This document shows positions 33,515 through 42,189 of a stretch of DNA of 64,000 nt, piece by piece. Where the stretch lies: assembly GCA_965217825.1 (NCBI GenBank), contig OZ244571.1, positions 3,906,001 through 3,970,000 on the forward strand, written 5' to 3'. Source of the stretch: VXNE01 sp965217825 (GTDB lineage: Bacteria > Pseudomonadota > Gammaproteobacteria > Pseudomonadales > Azotimanducaceae). The stretch's first letter is position 1. Each line of letters starts with the position of its first letter. The notes under the pieces are model-generated. The model saw nothing but the letters and a program-made list of their open reading frames with translations, searched no databases and was not told the origin of the DNA. Both the position numbers and the translations under genes were made by a program.

Positions 33515-36409
33515 ATGAATCCGTCGACGATTGCCGTGCGCGGCGCGCGCACGCACAATCTAAAGAACATCGACCTCGACATTCCGCGCGACCGGCTGGT
33601 CGTGATCACGGGACTGTCCGGTTCCGGCAAGTCGTCGCTGGCATTCGACACGCTCTATGCCGAGGGCCAGCGGCGTTACGTGGAGTCCCTGTCGGCCTAT
33701 GCCCGCCAGTTTCTCTCGATGATGGAGAAGCCGGACATCGATCACATCGAAGGGTTGTCCCCGGCCATTTCCATCGAACAGAAGTCCACGTCCCACAACC
33801 CGCGCTCCACCGTGGGCACGATCACGGAAATCTACGACTATCTGCGCCTGCTCTTCGCCCGCGTCGGCGAGCCGCGCTGCCCCGAGCACGGGGGCACGCT
33901 CGACGCCCAGACCGTCAGCCAGATGGTTGACCAGGTGGCCGAATTGCCGGAAGGTCGCCGCGTCATGCTCCTGGCGCCGGTCGTCACCGACCGCAAGGGT
34001 GAACACCAGCACATACTCCGCGAGCTGGTCGCCAACGGATTCATTCGCGCCCGCGTAGACGGCATCGTCACCGATCTCGATCATCCGCCGGCGCTCGACA
34101 AGAACAGGAAACACACCATCGAAGCCGTCGTCGACCGCCTGCGCGTGCGGCCGGACATGCAGCAGCGCCTGGCCGAGTCCTTCGAGACCGCCCTCGATCT
34201 CGGCGACGGCGTCGCCACGATCAGCTTCGACGAGGACGATGCCGGCATTGATGACTTGGTGTTTTCATCCCGGTTCGCCTGCGCCATCTGCGGCTACAGC
34301 ATCAGCGAGCTTGAACCGCGCATCTTTTCGTTCAACAACCCGGCCGGCGCGTGTCCCGGCTGCGACGGTCTCGGGGTCGAGCAGTTCTTCGACCCGGAGC
34401 TGGTGGTCGCCGACCCGGGCGTGGGTTTGGCGGCGGGCGCGATTCGCGGTTGGGACCGCCGCAACGTCTACTACTTTCACCTGCTCAAGTCCCTCTCCGC
34501 GCACTACGGTTTCGATATCGAAACGCCGTTCAGGAGGCTACGGAAGAGACAGAGGGACGCCATCCTGTACGGCTCGGGCGACGAGCGCATCAATTTCGGC
34601 TATCTCAATGATCGCGGCGACAGGATTCGACGGCGGCATCGATTCGAGGGCGTGATTCCCAACATGGAGCGCCGTTACAGGGAAACAGAGTCCTCGATGG
34701 TGCGCGAGAGTCTCGGCAAGTATCTGCGCGTGCGTCCGTGTCCCGCGTGTGGCGGCGCGCGCTTGCGCCAGGAAGCCCGCCACGTGTACATCGATGGCGC
34801 GACGGTCCCCGAGATCACATCCAACTCCGTCGAAGACGCTCTGGCGTATTTCACGGGTCTGCAACTGGCTGGCAAGCGCGGCACCATCGCCGACAAGATC
34901 GTCAAGGAAATACGCGCCCGGCTGCGATTTCTCGTCGACGTGGGACTGAACTACCTGACGCTGGACCGCAGCGCGGAGACGCTCTCGGGAGGAGAGGCGC
35001 AGCGCATCCGCCTGGCAAGCCAGATCGGCGCCGGCCTAGTCGGCGTCCTGTATATCCTGGACGAACCCTCCATCGGCTTGCATCAACGCGACAATACGCG
35101 CCTGTTGCGCACCCTCACCCACCTGCGCGACCTCGGCAACACTGTATTGGTGGTGGAACACGATGAAGAAGCGATTCGCACGGCGGACCACATCATCGAT
35201 ATCGGCCCGGGCGCGGGGATCCACGGCGGCGAAATCGTGGCTGCGGGCACGCTGAAGCGTATCCAGTCGACCAAAGCATCGCTTACCGGCCAGTACCTGT
35301 CCGGCAAGAAGCGTATCGAGGTGCCGCGCAGACGCGCGCTGGTGGACAGGCAACGCACTGTCCGCCTGGTAGGTGCCACGGGCAACAACCTGAAGCAGAT
35401 AACGGTGGATATCCCCACCGGACTCTTTACCTGCGTCACCGGCGTCTCGGGTTCCGGGAAGTCCACGCTGATCAACCAGACGCTCTACCCGATCGCGGCG
35501 CAGCGCCTGAACGGTGCGAGCGGCAGGTCGCCCCGCCCCTACGCCGCGATCAAAGGACTCGAACACCTCGACAAGGTCGTGGACATCGACCAGAGCCCCA
35601 TCGGCCGCACGCCGCGTTCAAATCCGGCCACGTACACGGGTGTCTTCTCGCCCATGCGGGAGCTGTTCGCGCAGACCCACGAAGCCCGCGCCCGCGGCTA
35701 TCGGCCCGGACGGTTCAGCTTCAATGTCAAGGGCGGTCGCTGCGAGGCGTGTCGGGGGGGCGGCGTCATCAAGGTAGAAATGCACTTCTTGCCCGACATC
35801 TACGTCCCCTGCGATGTCTGTCGGGGCAAGCGCTACAACCGGGAAACGCTCGACGTACGGTACAAGGGCAGGAACATCCAGGAAGTTCTGGACATGACCG
35901 TAGAGGAAGCGCGCGAGTTCTTCGACCCGGTGCCCGTGCTGGCGAGAAAGCTGCAAACCCTGGTGGATGTCGGACTGTCCTACATCCGTCTCGGCCAGAG
36001 CGCCACCACCCTTTCCGGCGGCGAGGCCCAACGCGTCAAACTGTCGCGCGAACTTTCCAAGCGCGATACCGGCAAGACGCTCTACATTCTCGACGAGCCC
36101 ACCACGGGACTGCATTTCGAGGACATTCGTCAGTTGCTGAATGTGTTGCATCGGCTGCGCGACCAGGGCAATACGATCATCGTCATCGAGCACAACCTCG
36201 ATGTGATCAAGACAGCGGACTGGATCATCGACCTCGGACCGGAGGGTGGCGACGGCGGCGGTCGAATCGTCGCCGAGGGCACCCCCGAAACGGTAGCGAA
36301 GCACCCGTCGTCGCATACCGGCAAGTTTTTGAAGCGGAGCCTTAAGCTGGGGAGCGCGAAGGGAAGGCCCTCCCACAACCGCACCCAAATGGAGGCAAAC
36401 GGCGAGTGA
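33515..36409 (+). CDS. uvrA: UvrABC system protein A
   Basis: The damage-sensing ATPase of nucleotide excision repair. Two ABC modules: Walker A GLSGSGKS (33-40) and GVSGSGKST in the second half, both with LSGGEAQR signatures and DEPSIGLH/DEPTTGLH Walker B regions. Zinc sites are the CAICGYS...CPGC pair and CEACRGGG...CDVCRGKR. At 964 residues it is slightly longer than usual because the C-terminal tail after FLKRSLK is encoded by a degenerate module A repeat (36338-36370). The stop overlaps the next gene by 4 bp (GTGA). Confidence 0.97.
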   Translation: MNPSTIAVRGARTHNLKNIDLDIPRDRLVVITGLSGSGKSSLAFDTLYAEGQRRYVESLSAYARQFLSMMEKPDIDHIEGLSPAISIEQKSTSHNPRSTVGTITEIYDYLRLLFARVGEPRCPEHGGTLDAQTVSQMVDQVAELPEGRRVMLLAPVVTDRKGEHQHILRELVANGFIRARVDGIVTDLDHPPALDKNRKHTIEAVVDRLRVRPDMQQRLAESFETALDLGDGVATISFDEDDAGIDDLVFSSRFACAICGYSISELEPRIFSFNNPAGACPGCDGLGVEQFFDPELVVADPGVGLAAGAIRGWDRRNVYYFHLLKSLSAHYGFDIETPFRRLRKRQRDAILYGSGDERINFGYLNDRGDRIRRRHRFEGVIPNMERRYRETESSMVRESLGKYLRVRPCPACGGARLRQEARHVYIDGATVPEITSNSVEDALAYFTGLQLAGKRGTIADKIVKEIRARLRFLVDVGLNYLTLDRSAETLSGGEAQRIRLASQIGAGLVGVLYILDEPSIGLHQRDNTRLLRTLTHLRDLGNTVLVVEHDEEAIRTADHIIDIGPGAGIHGGEIVAAGTLKRIQSTKASLTGQYLSGKKRIEVPRRRALVDRQRTVRLVGATGNNLKQITVDIPTGLFTCVTGVSGSGKSTLINQTLYPIAAQRLNGASGRSPRPYAAIKGLEHLDKVVDIDQSPIGRTPRSNPATYTGVFSPMRELFAQTHEARARGYRPGRFSFNVKGGRCEACRGGGVIKVEMHFLPDIYVPCDVCRGKRYNRETLDVRYKGRNIQEVLDMTVEEAREFFDPVPVLARKLQTLVDVGLSYIRLGQSATTLSGGEAQRVKLSRELSKRDTGKTLYILDEPTTGLHFEDIRQLLNVLHRLRDQGNTIIVIEHNLDVIKTADWIIDLGPEGGDGGGRIVAEGTPETVAKHPSSHTGKFLKRSLKLGSAKGRPSHNRTQMEANGE
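36338..36370 (+). repeat. Degenerate module A repeat at the uvrA 3' end
   Basis: AGCCTTAAGCTGGGGAGCGC followed by GAAGGGA matches the module A core with about three changes. It is read in frame as part of the extra UvrA tail (SLKLGSAKGRPSH). Confidence 0.65.
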
Positions 36410-37608
36410 TTCTGATCGTGGGCGGCGGCCACGCCGCTGGCCAAGGCGCAGCCAGTCTCCGTCAGAGCGGCTATGACGGCGAACTGGTCGTCGTCTGCGA
36501 CGAACCGCACATCCCCTATCAGCGACCGCCACTGTCCAAGCAGTATCTCGCCGGCGAACACGGTCTGGACCGCGTGTACCTGCGCCCGGAAGCTTTCTAC
36601 CAGAGTAGAGGTATCGAACTACGTTGCGGCAGGCGCGCTACAGGGATCGACGTGAAGGCAAAGACCCTCGTGCTCGACGACGCCTCGTCGCTCGCCTACG
36701 ACAAGCTGCTACTTGCCACGGGCTCCCGAGTGCGAAAGCTCGATATTCCGGGCGGTGCGTTGCGCGGCGTTCACTACCTGCGGAATATCGCCGACGCCGA
36801 CAACATCAAGGCGGACATGGCTCCGGGGCGGCGCGTCACCATCGTGGGCGGCGGCTACATAGGCCTCGAGGTCGCCTCAGTAGCCGTGCAAGCCGGTCTC
36901 TCGGTAACCGTCCTCGAAATGGAAGATCGCATTCTGAAACGCGTCGCTTCGGCCGAGATGTCCGCCTTCTACCATGCGCTGCACACGGACGCTGGCGTCG
37001 ATATCCGCACCGGCGCATCTGCGCAGCACTTTGCCGGTACCGAGCGGGTCGAGCAGGTTGTCTGCGCCGATGGTACGAAAGTTCCTTCCGACCTCGTTGT
37101 CGTCGGCGTTGGCGTTGCGCCCAACATCGAACTTGCGCAGTCGGCCGGGCTCACCTGCGAAAATGGCATCCTGGTCGATGAGCGTTGCGCCACGTCCGCT
37201 CCCGACATCTACGCCGCCGGGGACTGCACCAACCATCCAAACCCGATCCTCGGACGTCGACTGCGTCTCGAATCCGTACCCAACGCGATGGAGCAATCGC
37301 GCGTCGCGGCAGCCAATTTGGCGGGGCAGGAAAAGGTGTATGCGAACGTGCCATGGTTCTGGTCGGATCAATACGATCTGAAGCTGCAAATGGTCGGTTT
37401 CTCGACCGACGGCGATTCGCATGTTGTTCGCGGTGATCCGGCCGCGCGCAAGTTCGTCATGTTCTACCTCAAGGACGATGTCCTGATAGCAGCGGACGCG
37501 GTGAACGCGCCAAGAGAGTTCATGACCTGCCGGCAACTCGTCGGACGCAGCGTCGATGCCCGACAACTCGCCGACCCGGCCATTGATCTGAAACAATTGA
37601 CGCGGTAG
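36406..37608 (+). CDS. FAD-dependent NAD(P)H ferredoxin/rubredoxin reductase-like protein
   Basis: Transfers electrons from NAD(P)H to a ferredoxin or rubredoxin serving an oxygenase. Two Rossmann dinucleotide sites: IVGGGHAAG at the N-terminus (FAD) and IVGGGYIGLE around 145-154 (NAD(P)H); the FAD-closing motif DIYAAGDC follows. PYQRPPLSKQYL and the C-terminal RLESVPNAMEQSRVAA segment mark the putidaredoxin reductase/BphA4 family. 400 residues. The GTG start overlaps the uvrA stop; no ferredoxin or oxygenase gene is adjacent, so its partner is encoded elsewhere. Confidence 0.9.
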   Translation: MILIVGGGHAAGQGAASLRQSGYDGELVVVCDEPHIPYQRPPLSKQYLAGEHGLDRVYLRPEAFYQSRGIELRCGRRATGIDVKAKTLVLDDASSLAYDKLLLATGSRVRKLDIPGGALRGVHYLRNIADADNIKADMAPGRRVTIVGGGYIGLEVASVAVQAGLSVTVLEMEDRILKRVASAEMSAFYHALHTDAGVDIRTGASAQHFAGTERVEQVVCADGTKVPSDLVVVGVGVAPNIELAQSAGLTCENGILVDERCATSAPDIYAAGDCTNHPNPILGRRLRLESVPNAMEQSRVAAANLAGQEKVYANVPWFWSDQYDLKLQMVGFSTDGDSHVVRGDPAARKFVMFYLKDDVLIAADAVNAPREFMTCRQLVGRSVDARQLADPAIDLKQLTR

Positions 37609-37717
37609 TCGCTTGGCGACTGGGCCGCAACTGCTATGGTTTAATTCCTGTCGCGCGAACTCATTGGAGGCAGAGTCCGCGGGCAACACAACAACGAGAA
37701 TCTCAAGGACATTCGGC

Positions 37718-38107
37718 ATGAGCGATGTACTGGACGATACCCGATCGACAACACTCGATCCGAACCTGAAGGACCTCATCGATACCGTCGACCGGTCGAA
37801 GAAGGGTTACATCTTTTGCGTTGCGTGCGAGCACGTGATCGGCCACGTCGATGACCGTGTCGACATCATGGGCGCGCATGAGCACAGCATGACGAATCCC
37901 TATGGCGTCACGCACAGGTTCGGTTGCTACGCCGAAGCGCCCGGAGTAGATCTGTTTGGCGAGGCGACGGCGGCGGACACCTGGTTTCCCGGGTTCAGTT
38001 GGCGCCTCGCCTGCTGCGAGGGATGCGGGCAGCATCTGGGCTGGATGTTCGAACGGAACACCGAATCGTTTTGCGGCTTGCTCGTTTCTCAGATTCGAAC
38101 CGGTTAG
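37718..38107 (+). CDS. CULT-domain (cereblon thalidomide-binding-type) protein
   Basis: A 129-residue stand-alone CULT domain. The zinc site is CVAC (Cys34, Cys37) plus CEGC (Cys100, Cys103), and the aromatic cage is Trp89, Trp95 and Trp109 in TWFPGFSW and HLGWMF. In human cereblon the corresponding residues are Cys323, Cys326, Cys391, Cys394, Trp380, Trp386 and Trp400, with identical spacing between the last five. The cage binds uridine-like, glutarimide and C-terminal cyclic imide ligands; the bacterial role is unsettled. ATG at 37718 is chosen because the frame upstream does not resemble the family. The stop TAG is formed at the insertion point of the MITE that follows. Confidence 0.9.
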   Translation: MSDVLDDTRSTTLDPNLKDLIDTVDRSKKGYIFCVACEHVIGHVDDRVDIMGAHEHSMTNPYGVTHRFGCYAEAPGVDLFGEATAADTWFPGFSWRLACCEGCGQHLGWMFERNTESFCGLLVSQIRTG

Positions 38108-38371
38108 GGCCTGTTAACGCTAGATGAGCGTGCTCTGTCGGGTCTGAAACAGCGCCAATCAAGGCGCGAGGAGTGTGGTTTGGTTCACCCAAATGAACGA
38201 CGAGCAACGCCGAGTGGCGCTGTTTCAGACCCGACCCGGAGGGCCGAGTCCGTTTTCCCGCCAGCCGCGTTGTCGCTCGCTCATGTGGAGGGACCACAAC
38301 ACGCTCGCGCCGCCGTGCTGGACGAAAAAACGGCTCTCGGCAGAGCCCGCACAGATAGCGTTAACAGGCCC
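38107..38371. mobile_element. MITE-like element with 15-bp terminal inverted repeats and TA duplication
   Basis: GGGCCTGTTAACGCT at 38107-38121 is exactly inverted at 38357-38371, flanked on each side by TA (38105-38106 and 38372-38373), the target duplication of Tc1/mariner- and IS630-type transposons. Internally a perfect 21-bp inverted repeat (GTCGGGTCTGAAACAGCGCCA at 38137-38157, complement at 38215-38235) and smaller hairpins such as GTTCA...TGAAC are present. No transposase is encoded. Confidence 0.75.
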
Positions 38372-38393
38372 TAGTAGCGGGTCGGGAGAAATC

Positions 38394-39095
38394 GTGGATC
38401 AAGGGGCCGAGTTCGACCCGGGCGCGTTCGATATCCTGACAATGGACTGCTACGGTACGCTGATCGACTGGCAAGGCGGTATTGTCGACTACCTCCAGCC
38501 CGTGCTCACGAGGCACGACGCGCACGTAACTGACGACTTCATTCTCGAATTATTTGCCGCGACCGAACCCGTCCTGCAGCGGGAAGGCGGCAAGTACGAG
38601 GACATCCTGCGCCGCATCCTGGATCGCTTGGGCACGCGCCTGGGCTTTGTGCCGACCCCGGCTGAACGCGATGGTTTCCCCGCGAGCCTCGGCGAGTGGA
38701 AGCCGTTTCCCGACACCGTCGATGCGCTGGCGCGCCTCGGGGGACGATTTCAACTCGCGGTAATTTCGAATGTCGACGATGCGCTCTTTTCGCTCACGAG
38801 GAAGGCATTGGACGTCGAGTTCGCCCACGTCATGACTGCCGAACGCGCCGGCGCGTACAAGCCGGACCACCGTATCTTCGAGGCCGCGCTGACGGCTATC
38901 GGCTGCGGACGGGACAGGATTCTGCACGTCGCGCAGAGCCTGTTCCACGACATTGCCCCCGCCAGCGGGCTGCAGCTCGCGACGGTATGGATCGACCGCA
39001 ATCGGGGAGCCCAGGGCGCGGCGCAGGAGACGGAAGCGCAGCCCACCTGGACATTCTCGACGCTCGGCGAATTCGCCGACGCCGCGCTCGACTGA
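38394..39095 (+). CDS. HAD-superfamily hydrolase, 2-haloacid dehalogenase-like
   Basis: The nucleophile motif is TMDCYGTLIDW with Asp18; motif II is VISNVDD and motif III (Lys) is near GAYKPDHRIFEAAL; HVAQSLFHDIAPA carries the acidic end. This pattern matches type II haloacid dehalogenases, although many relatives act as phosphatases on small metabolites. GTG at 38394 (GGGAG 6 bases before it) is chosen because the frame upstream lies in the MITE. 233 residues. It leads a tight run with the PTPS, SDR and yhhQ genes. Confidence 0.85.
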   Translation: MDQGAEFDPGAFDILTMDCYGTLIDWQGGIVDYLQPVLTRHDAHVTDDFILELFAATEPVLQREGGKYEDILRRILDRLGTRLGFVPTPAERDGFPASLGEWKPFPDTVDALARLGGRFQLAVISNVDDALFSLTRKALDVEFAHVMTAERAGAYKPDHRIFEAALTAIGCGRDRILHVAQSLFHDIAPASGLQLATVWIDRNRGAQGAAQETEAQPTWTFSTLGEFADAALD

Positions 39096-39103
39096 CAGCC
39101 GCG

Positions 39104-39592
39104 ATGTCGGGAAACATCAGCATCGACATCGCGAAGGAGTACCTGCATTTCTCCGCGGCGCACTTCACCGTGTTCTCGGCAACCGAGCGGGAGAACCTCC
39201 ACGGCCACAACTTCCAGGTCGAAGCGACTCTGCGCGGTCGCATCGGCAACGACGGCCTGTGCTTCGACTACAACATCGTCAAAGCCAAGCTCAAGACGCT
39301 GTGCGATGCGCTGGACGAGGTCGTGCTGTTGCCGGGGCGGTGTCCCTACCTCGAAATCAGGGTGGCCGAGGAATACACGGTCGCCGCGTTCAACGACGAA
39401 CGACTGCCATTCCTGCACCGGGACGTCAAAGTGCTGCCGGTCCGCAACGTCACGGTGGAGGAACTCGCCCACTGGCTGATCGGAGAATTGACCGACGACC
39501 GCGAGATCGCCGCATTGCCGGTTCGTGATATCGAATTGCGCGTCGCTTCCGGGGCCGGTCAATGGGCTTGCGCAACCTGGACCTCGTCGTGA
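39104..39592 (+). CDS. 6-pyruvoyl-tetrahydropterin synthase family protein with ExxHGH motif
   Basis: T-fold enzyme of the PTPS/QueD family (162 residues). Zinc ligands are His20 (FSAAHF), His33 and His35 (HGHNF). The catalytic Cys expected four residues before the HGH pair in QueD (CxxxHGH) is missing; instead Glu30 precedes as ENLHGH, the ExxHGH pattern described for PTPS-III, which can replace dihydroneopterin aldolase in folate synthesis. folK is 3 kb away, which fits folate; the queuosine transporter yhhQ two genes downstream fits preQ0 synthesis. Either role is possible. A further Cys in GLCFDYN is present. Start ATG 39104, 8 bp after the HAD gene; stop overlaps the SDR start. Confidence 0.82.
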   Translation: MSGNISIDIAKEYLHFSAAHFTVFSATERENLHGHNFQVEATLRGRIGNDGLCFDYNIVKAKLKTLCDALDEVVLLPGRCPYLEIRVAEEYTVAAFNDERLPFLHRDVKVLPVRNVTVEELAHWLIGELTDDREIAALPVRDIELRVASGAGQWACATWTSS

Positions 39593-40284
39593 AGCTCCTC
39601 GTCATCACCGGCGCTTCCACCGGCATCGGCGCCGCCACAGCCGCCGCCTTTCTCGCTGCCGGATATGCCGTCGTCAACTTGTCGCGGCGACCTTGTCCCG
39701 TACCCGGTGCTGTCCACATCCCCTGCGATCTGTCGAATCCCGACTTTCTGGACGCCGTGGCGGACCGCATGGGTCCCATGTTGCAAGACGCCGAGCAGAC
39801 GGCGCTGGTCCACAACGCATCGCGGTTGGCGTCAGACACTGCGACCAACACGCCGAGCGATGCCTTGCGGGAAATCATCGAACTCAACATCGTCGCCGCC
39901 AACACGCTGAACCAGTGCGTCATCCCCACAATGGGGGCCGGATCGAGCGTTCTACTCGTCGGTTCCACCCTGTCGGAAAAAGCGGTCCCGGGCAGCTATT
40001 CCTATGTCATCTCGAAGCACGCGGTGATCGGTATGATGCGGGCGCTCTGCCAGGATCTCGCCGGAACGGGCATACATACCGCGTGCATCTGTCCCGGTTT
40101 CACGGATACAGAGATGCTGCGCGAACACGTCCCGGCGGATGCGATGGCGGCCGTGGCCGGGATATCGGCCTTCAATCGTCTCATCGAACCAGCCGAGATC
40201 GCCGAAACGCTGCTGTTCGCCGCAGCGCATCCGGTGGTAAACGGCGCGGTCATTCACGCCAATCTCGGACAGAGAGAACGTTAG
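39589..40284 (+). CDS. Short-chain dehydrogenase/reductase
   Basis: Classical SDR of 231 residues: cofactor motif TGASTGIG (7-14), NAS (76-78 region), catalytic Ser126, Tyr139 and Lys143 (YVISK), and the PGF motif after. It overlaps the PTPS stop by GTGA and so is coupled to it; in pterin contexts such SDRs reduce dihydropterins (FolM or sepiapterin reductase-like), but the substrate cannot be read from the sequence. GTG at 39589 is preferred over the ATG at 39562 because it gives a normal N-terminus directly at the Rossmann strand. Confidence 0.8.
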   Translation: MKLLVITGASTGIGAATAAAFLAAGYAVVNLSRRPCPVPGAVHIPCDLSNPDFLDAVADRMGPMLQDAEQTALVHNASRLASDTATNTPSDALREIIELNIVAANTLNQCVIPTMGAGSSVLLVGSTLSEKAVPGSYSYVISKHAVIGMMRALCQDLAGTGIHTACICPGFTDTEMLREHVPADAMAAVAGISAFNRLIEPAEIAETLLFAAAHPVVNGAVIHANLGQRER

Positions 40285-40310
40285 CGCCATGCGCCGTGGA
40301 GTCAGCCCCC

Positions 40311-41102
40311 ATGGATAGCAGCGCGCTCGTCGACGCGACGGAATCCCGCGAGCCGGGCAAGATCGACGTGACGGAACGCCGCGAGCGGGTGTTCCTGGTG
40401 CTCGCGGGGTTTTTCCTCTGCGCGATGACGCTCCTGAACGTCATCGGCATCACCCGCTTCATCGAACTCGGTCCGATGACGCTGGCGGTGGGTGTACTGC
40501 CCTACCCCCTGACATTCCTGTGCACGGACCTCATCAGCGAACTCTATGGCCGCAGACGGGCGAACTTCCTGGTCGGCGTCGGCTTCGTCCTCAACTTTTT
40601 CATCCTGGGGTGCCTGTGGCTGGGCAACGCGATACCCGCCGCGGATGTGGACAAGCAACCGCCCTGGCAGGTGTTGGAGCTGGCGGAGCAAGTCGCGCTG
40701 CCCAACGGCGACGTGCTGTCCGGCGGCGTCGAATTGTTCAGGCTGATCTTCGCCTGCACGTCCGGCGCGGTATTCGCCTCCATGATGGCTTACCTCGCCG
40801 CGCAATTCTGCGACGTGCAGGTGTTCCACCTCCTGAAGCGCCTCACCAGGGGAAAGCACCTGTGGGTGCGAAACAATTTTTCGACCCTGACCAGCCAGTT
40901 CGTCGACTCGGTCACTGTCATCTCCGTCACCTTCGGCGCGGCGTTCCTTGCCGGGCAATATACGTTCAGGGCGATGCTGGTACTGATCGGCAGCAACTAC
41001 CTCTTCAAGGTGACTGTCGCGCTGATCGATACGGTGCCGTTCTATATCGGCACCCACTACCTCAAGCGGTACCTCCGGGTAGACAACCTCGCGACCTACT
41101 GA
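40311..41102 (+). CDS. yhhQ: Queuosine precursor transporter, YhhQ family
   Basis: Inner-membrane importer of 7-cyano- or 7-aminomethyl-7-deazaguanine (VUT family). 263 residues with about six membrane helices and the family features TFLCTDLISELYGRRRA, FKVTVALIDTVPFYIG and RNNFSTLTSQFVDSV. A 40-residue hydrophilic N-terminus precedes the first helix. It ends the HAD-PTPS-SDR run, 26 bp after the SDR gene. Just after the stop an imperfect palindrome (CTGATTT...AAATCAG) could act as a terminator. Confidence 0.9.
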   Translation: MDSSALVDATESREPGKIDVTERRERVFLVLAGFFLCAMTLLNVIGITRFIELGPMTLAVGVLPYPLTFLCTDLISELYGRRRANFLVGVGFVLNFFILGCLWLGNAIPAADVDKQPPWQVLELAEQVALPNGDVLSGGVELFRLIFACTSGAVFASMMAYLAAQFCDVQVFHLLKRLTRGKHLWVRNNFSTLTSQFVDSVTVISVTFGAAFLAGQYTFRAMLVLIGSNYLFKVTVALIDTVPFYIGTHYLKRYLRVDNLATY

Positions 41103-41229
41103 TTTTTGGAGCTGGCGACCCAGCATGGCCGCGTCGACGGAGTCCGAAATCAGCCACGGCGTGAGTCCAAGATGCAACGCGCCCATTCGCGCTTCCCGCG
41201 GAAGTCCGGCGGCTATCCGCTAACGGCCG

Positions 41230-42120
41230 CTACCGGACTTCCCGCTGCGCCAGCAACATCGCCGACATCGTCGCGCGCACGGCGACGAGATGGCGTTCGA
41301 GAGCGAACGCCGCGTACAGCGGATCATCCGTCAACAGGACGCAGCGCTCACCCTGCCCGCAATCGAATCGCGTCGGGCGGCCAAAGTTATTGCCCGCGTC
41401 GCCGTATTCGCCGAAGTCACCAGGTTCACCGAAGCTCCAGAATGCTTCCCAGGTCGTTGGCATACCCAACATCGGTGCGCGTACCGCCGCCTGCGTGTCC
41501 TCGGCCGTGCGGTGGAGCACCGCTGCGAAGGTCTCATCACCACCTTCGACCGGCATGCAGTAGTCACCGATCGCCTCTTCCACCGCACGTTCATCGACGT
41601 CATAGTTGTTGAAGCGGTCGGCGAAGCTGAAGCGCCACCAACGCGTCGTGAACACGGGCACGACGTGGGAGGGGGACGTCATATCCTGAATCATGTTGAC
41701 GATAACGCCGAGATTGGAGTACTTGCGGCTCAGATTGTCCGCGACGGCGAGCTTGGCCACGGCCGCGTCAAAGTGCTCGTGCAACCGCGTCTGGATGAAC
41801 CAAAGCAACCGGTTCCGGCCCTCGTCCCTGCCATCGTAGTAAGGCCATCGCGCCACCTTGCGCGAGAAACGCCACTCCGCCCTGGCGACGTATCGCACCT
41901 GCAGCGCGGTCAGGCGCGGCACATCCAGGTTCGCCACACAGCGATTGAACTGCATCGCAGCGATGAACGTAAGCTGTTGATGCGCGCGTCCGTCGGAGGC
42001 GGCGACAGGCCCGCAGGCCAGAATCACCGCGAGGCAACACATCCGACGCGCAACGCGCGGATGGCCGCCGCGCGGGAAGCGGCGGCGGGCGCGACCCGTC
42101 CAAGCCGCCTTGAAGTTCAT
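41230..42120 (-). CDS. Secreted protein with a zinc-phospholipase-C/S1-nuclease-like motif
   Basis: I do not recognise a named family. The N-terminus is a signal peptide with a twin basic region (ARRRFPRGG...RRMCCLAVILACGPVAA), suggesting export. The segment LHEHFDAA...NLGVIVNMIQDMTSPSHVVPV (about 113-157) resembles the zinc-binding core of bacterial phospholipase C and S1/P1 nucleases, where Asp and His of DMTxPxH bind metals. Later parts (GEYGDAGNNFG, RFDCGQGERCVL) are unassigned. The frame also opens 6 codons upstream. It faces yhhQ convergently and follows folK on the same strand 44 bp downstream of it. Confidence 0.6.
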   Translation of the reverse strand: MNFKAAWTGRARRRFPRGGHPRVARRMCCLAVILACGPVAASDGRAHQQLTFIAAMQFNRCVANLDVPRLTALQVRYVARAEWRFSRKVARWPYYDGRDEGRNRLLWFIQTRLHEHFDAAVAKLAVADNLSRKYSNLGVIVNMIQDMTSPSHVVPVFTTRWWRFSFADRFNNYDVDERAVEEAIGDYCMPVEGGDETFAAVLHRTAEDTQAAVRAPMLGMPTTWEAFWSFGEPGDFGEYGDAGNNFGRPTRFDCGQGERCVLLTDDPLYAAFALERHLVAVRATMSAMLLAQREVR

Positions 42121-42151
42121 GCCATCAGATCCTTTCATCCGCTTAACCGTC

Positions 42152-42189
42152 GCTGCGCGATCATCACGGCTCTTGGTGACATATGCGGG
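42152..42189 (-). repeat. Solo right end of the CCCGCATATC MITE family, inside folK
   Basis: GCGCGATCATCACGGC followed by CTTGGTGACATATGCGGG matches the right end of the element at 44421-44701 with a few changes. The last nine folK codons and its stop lie within it (ARICHQEP then TGA). Confidence 0.65.
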
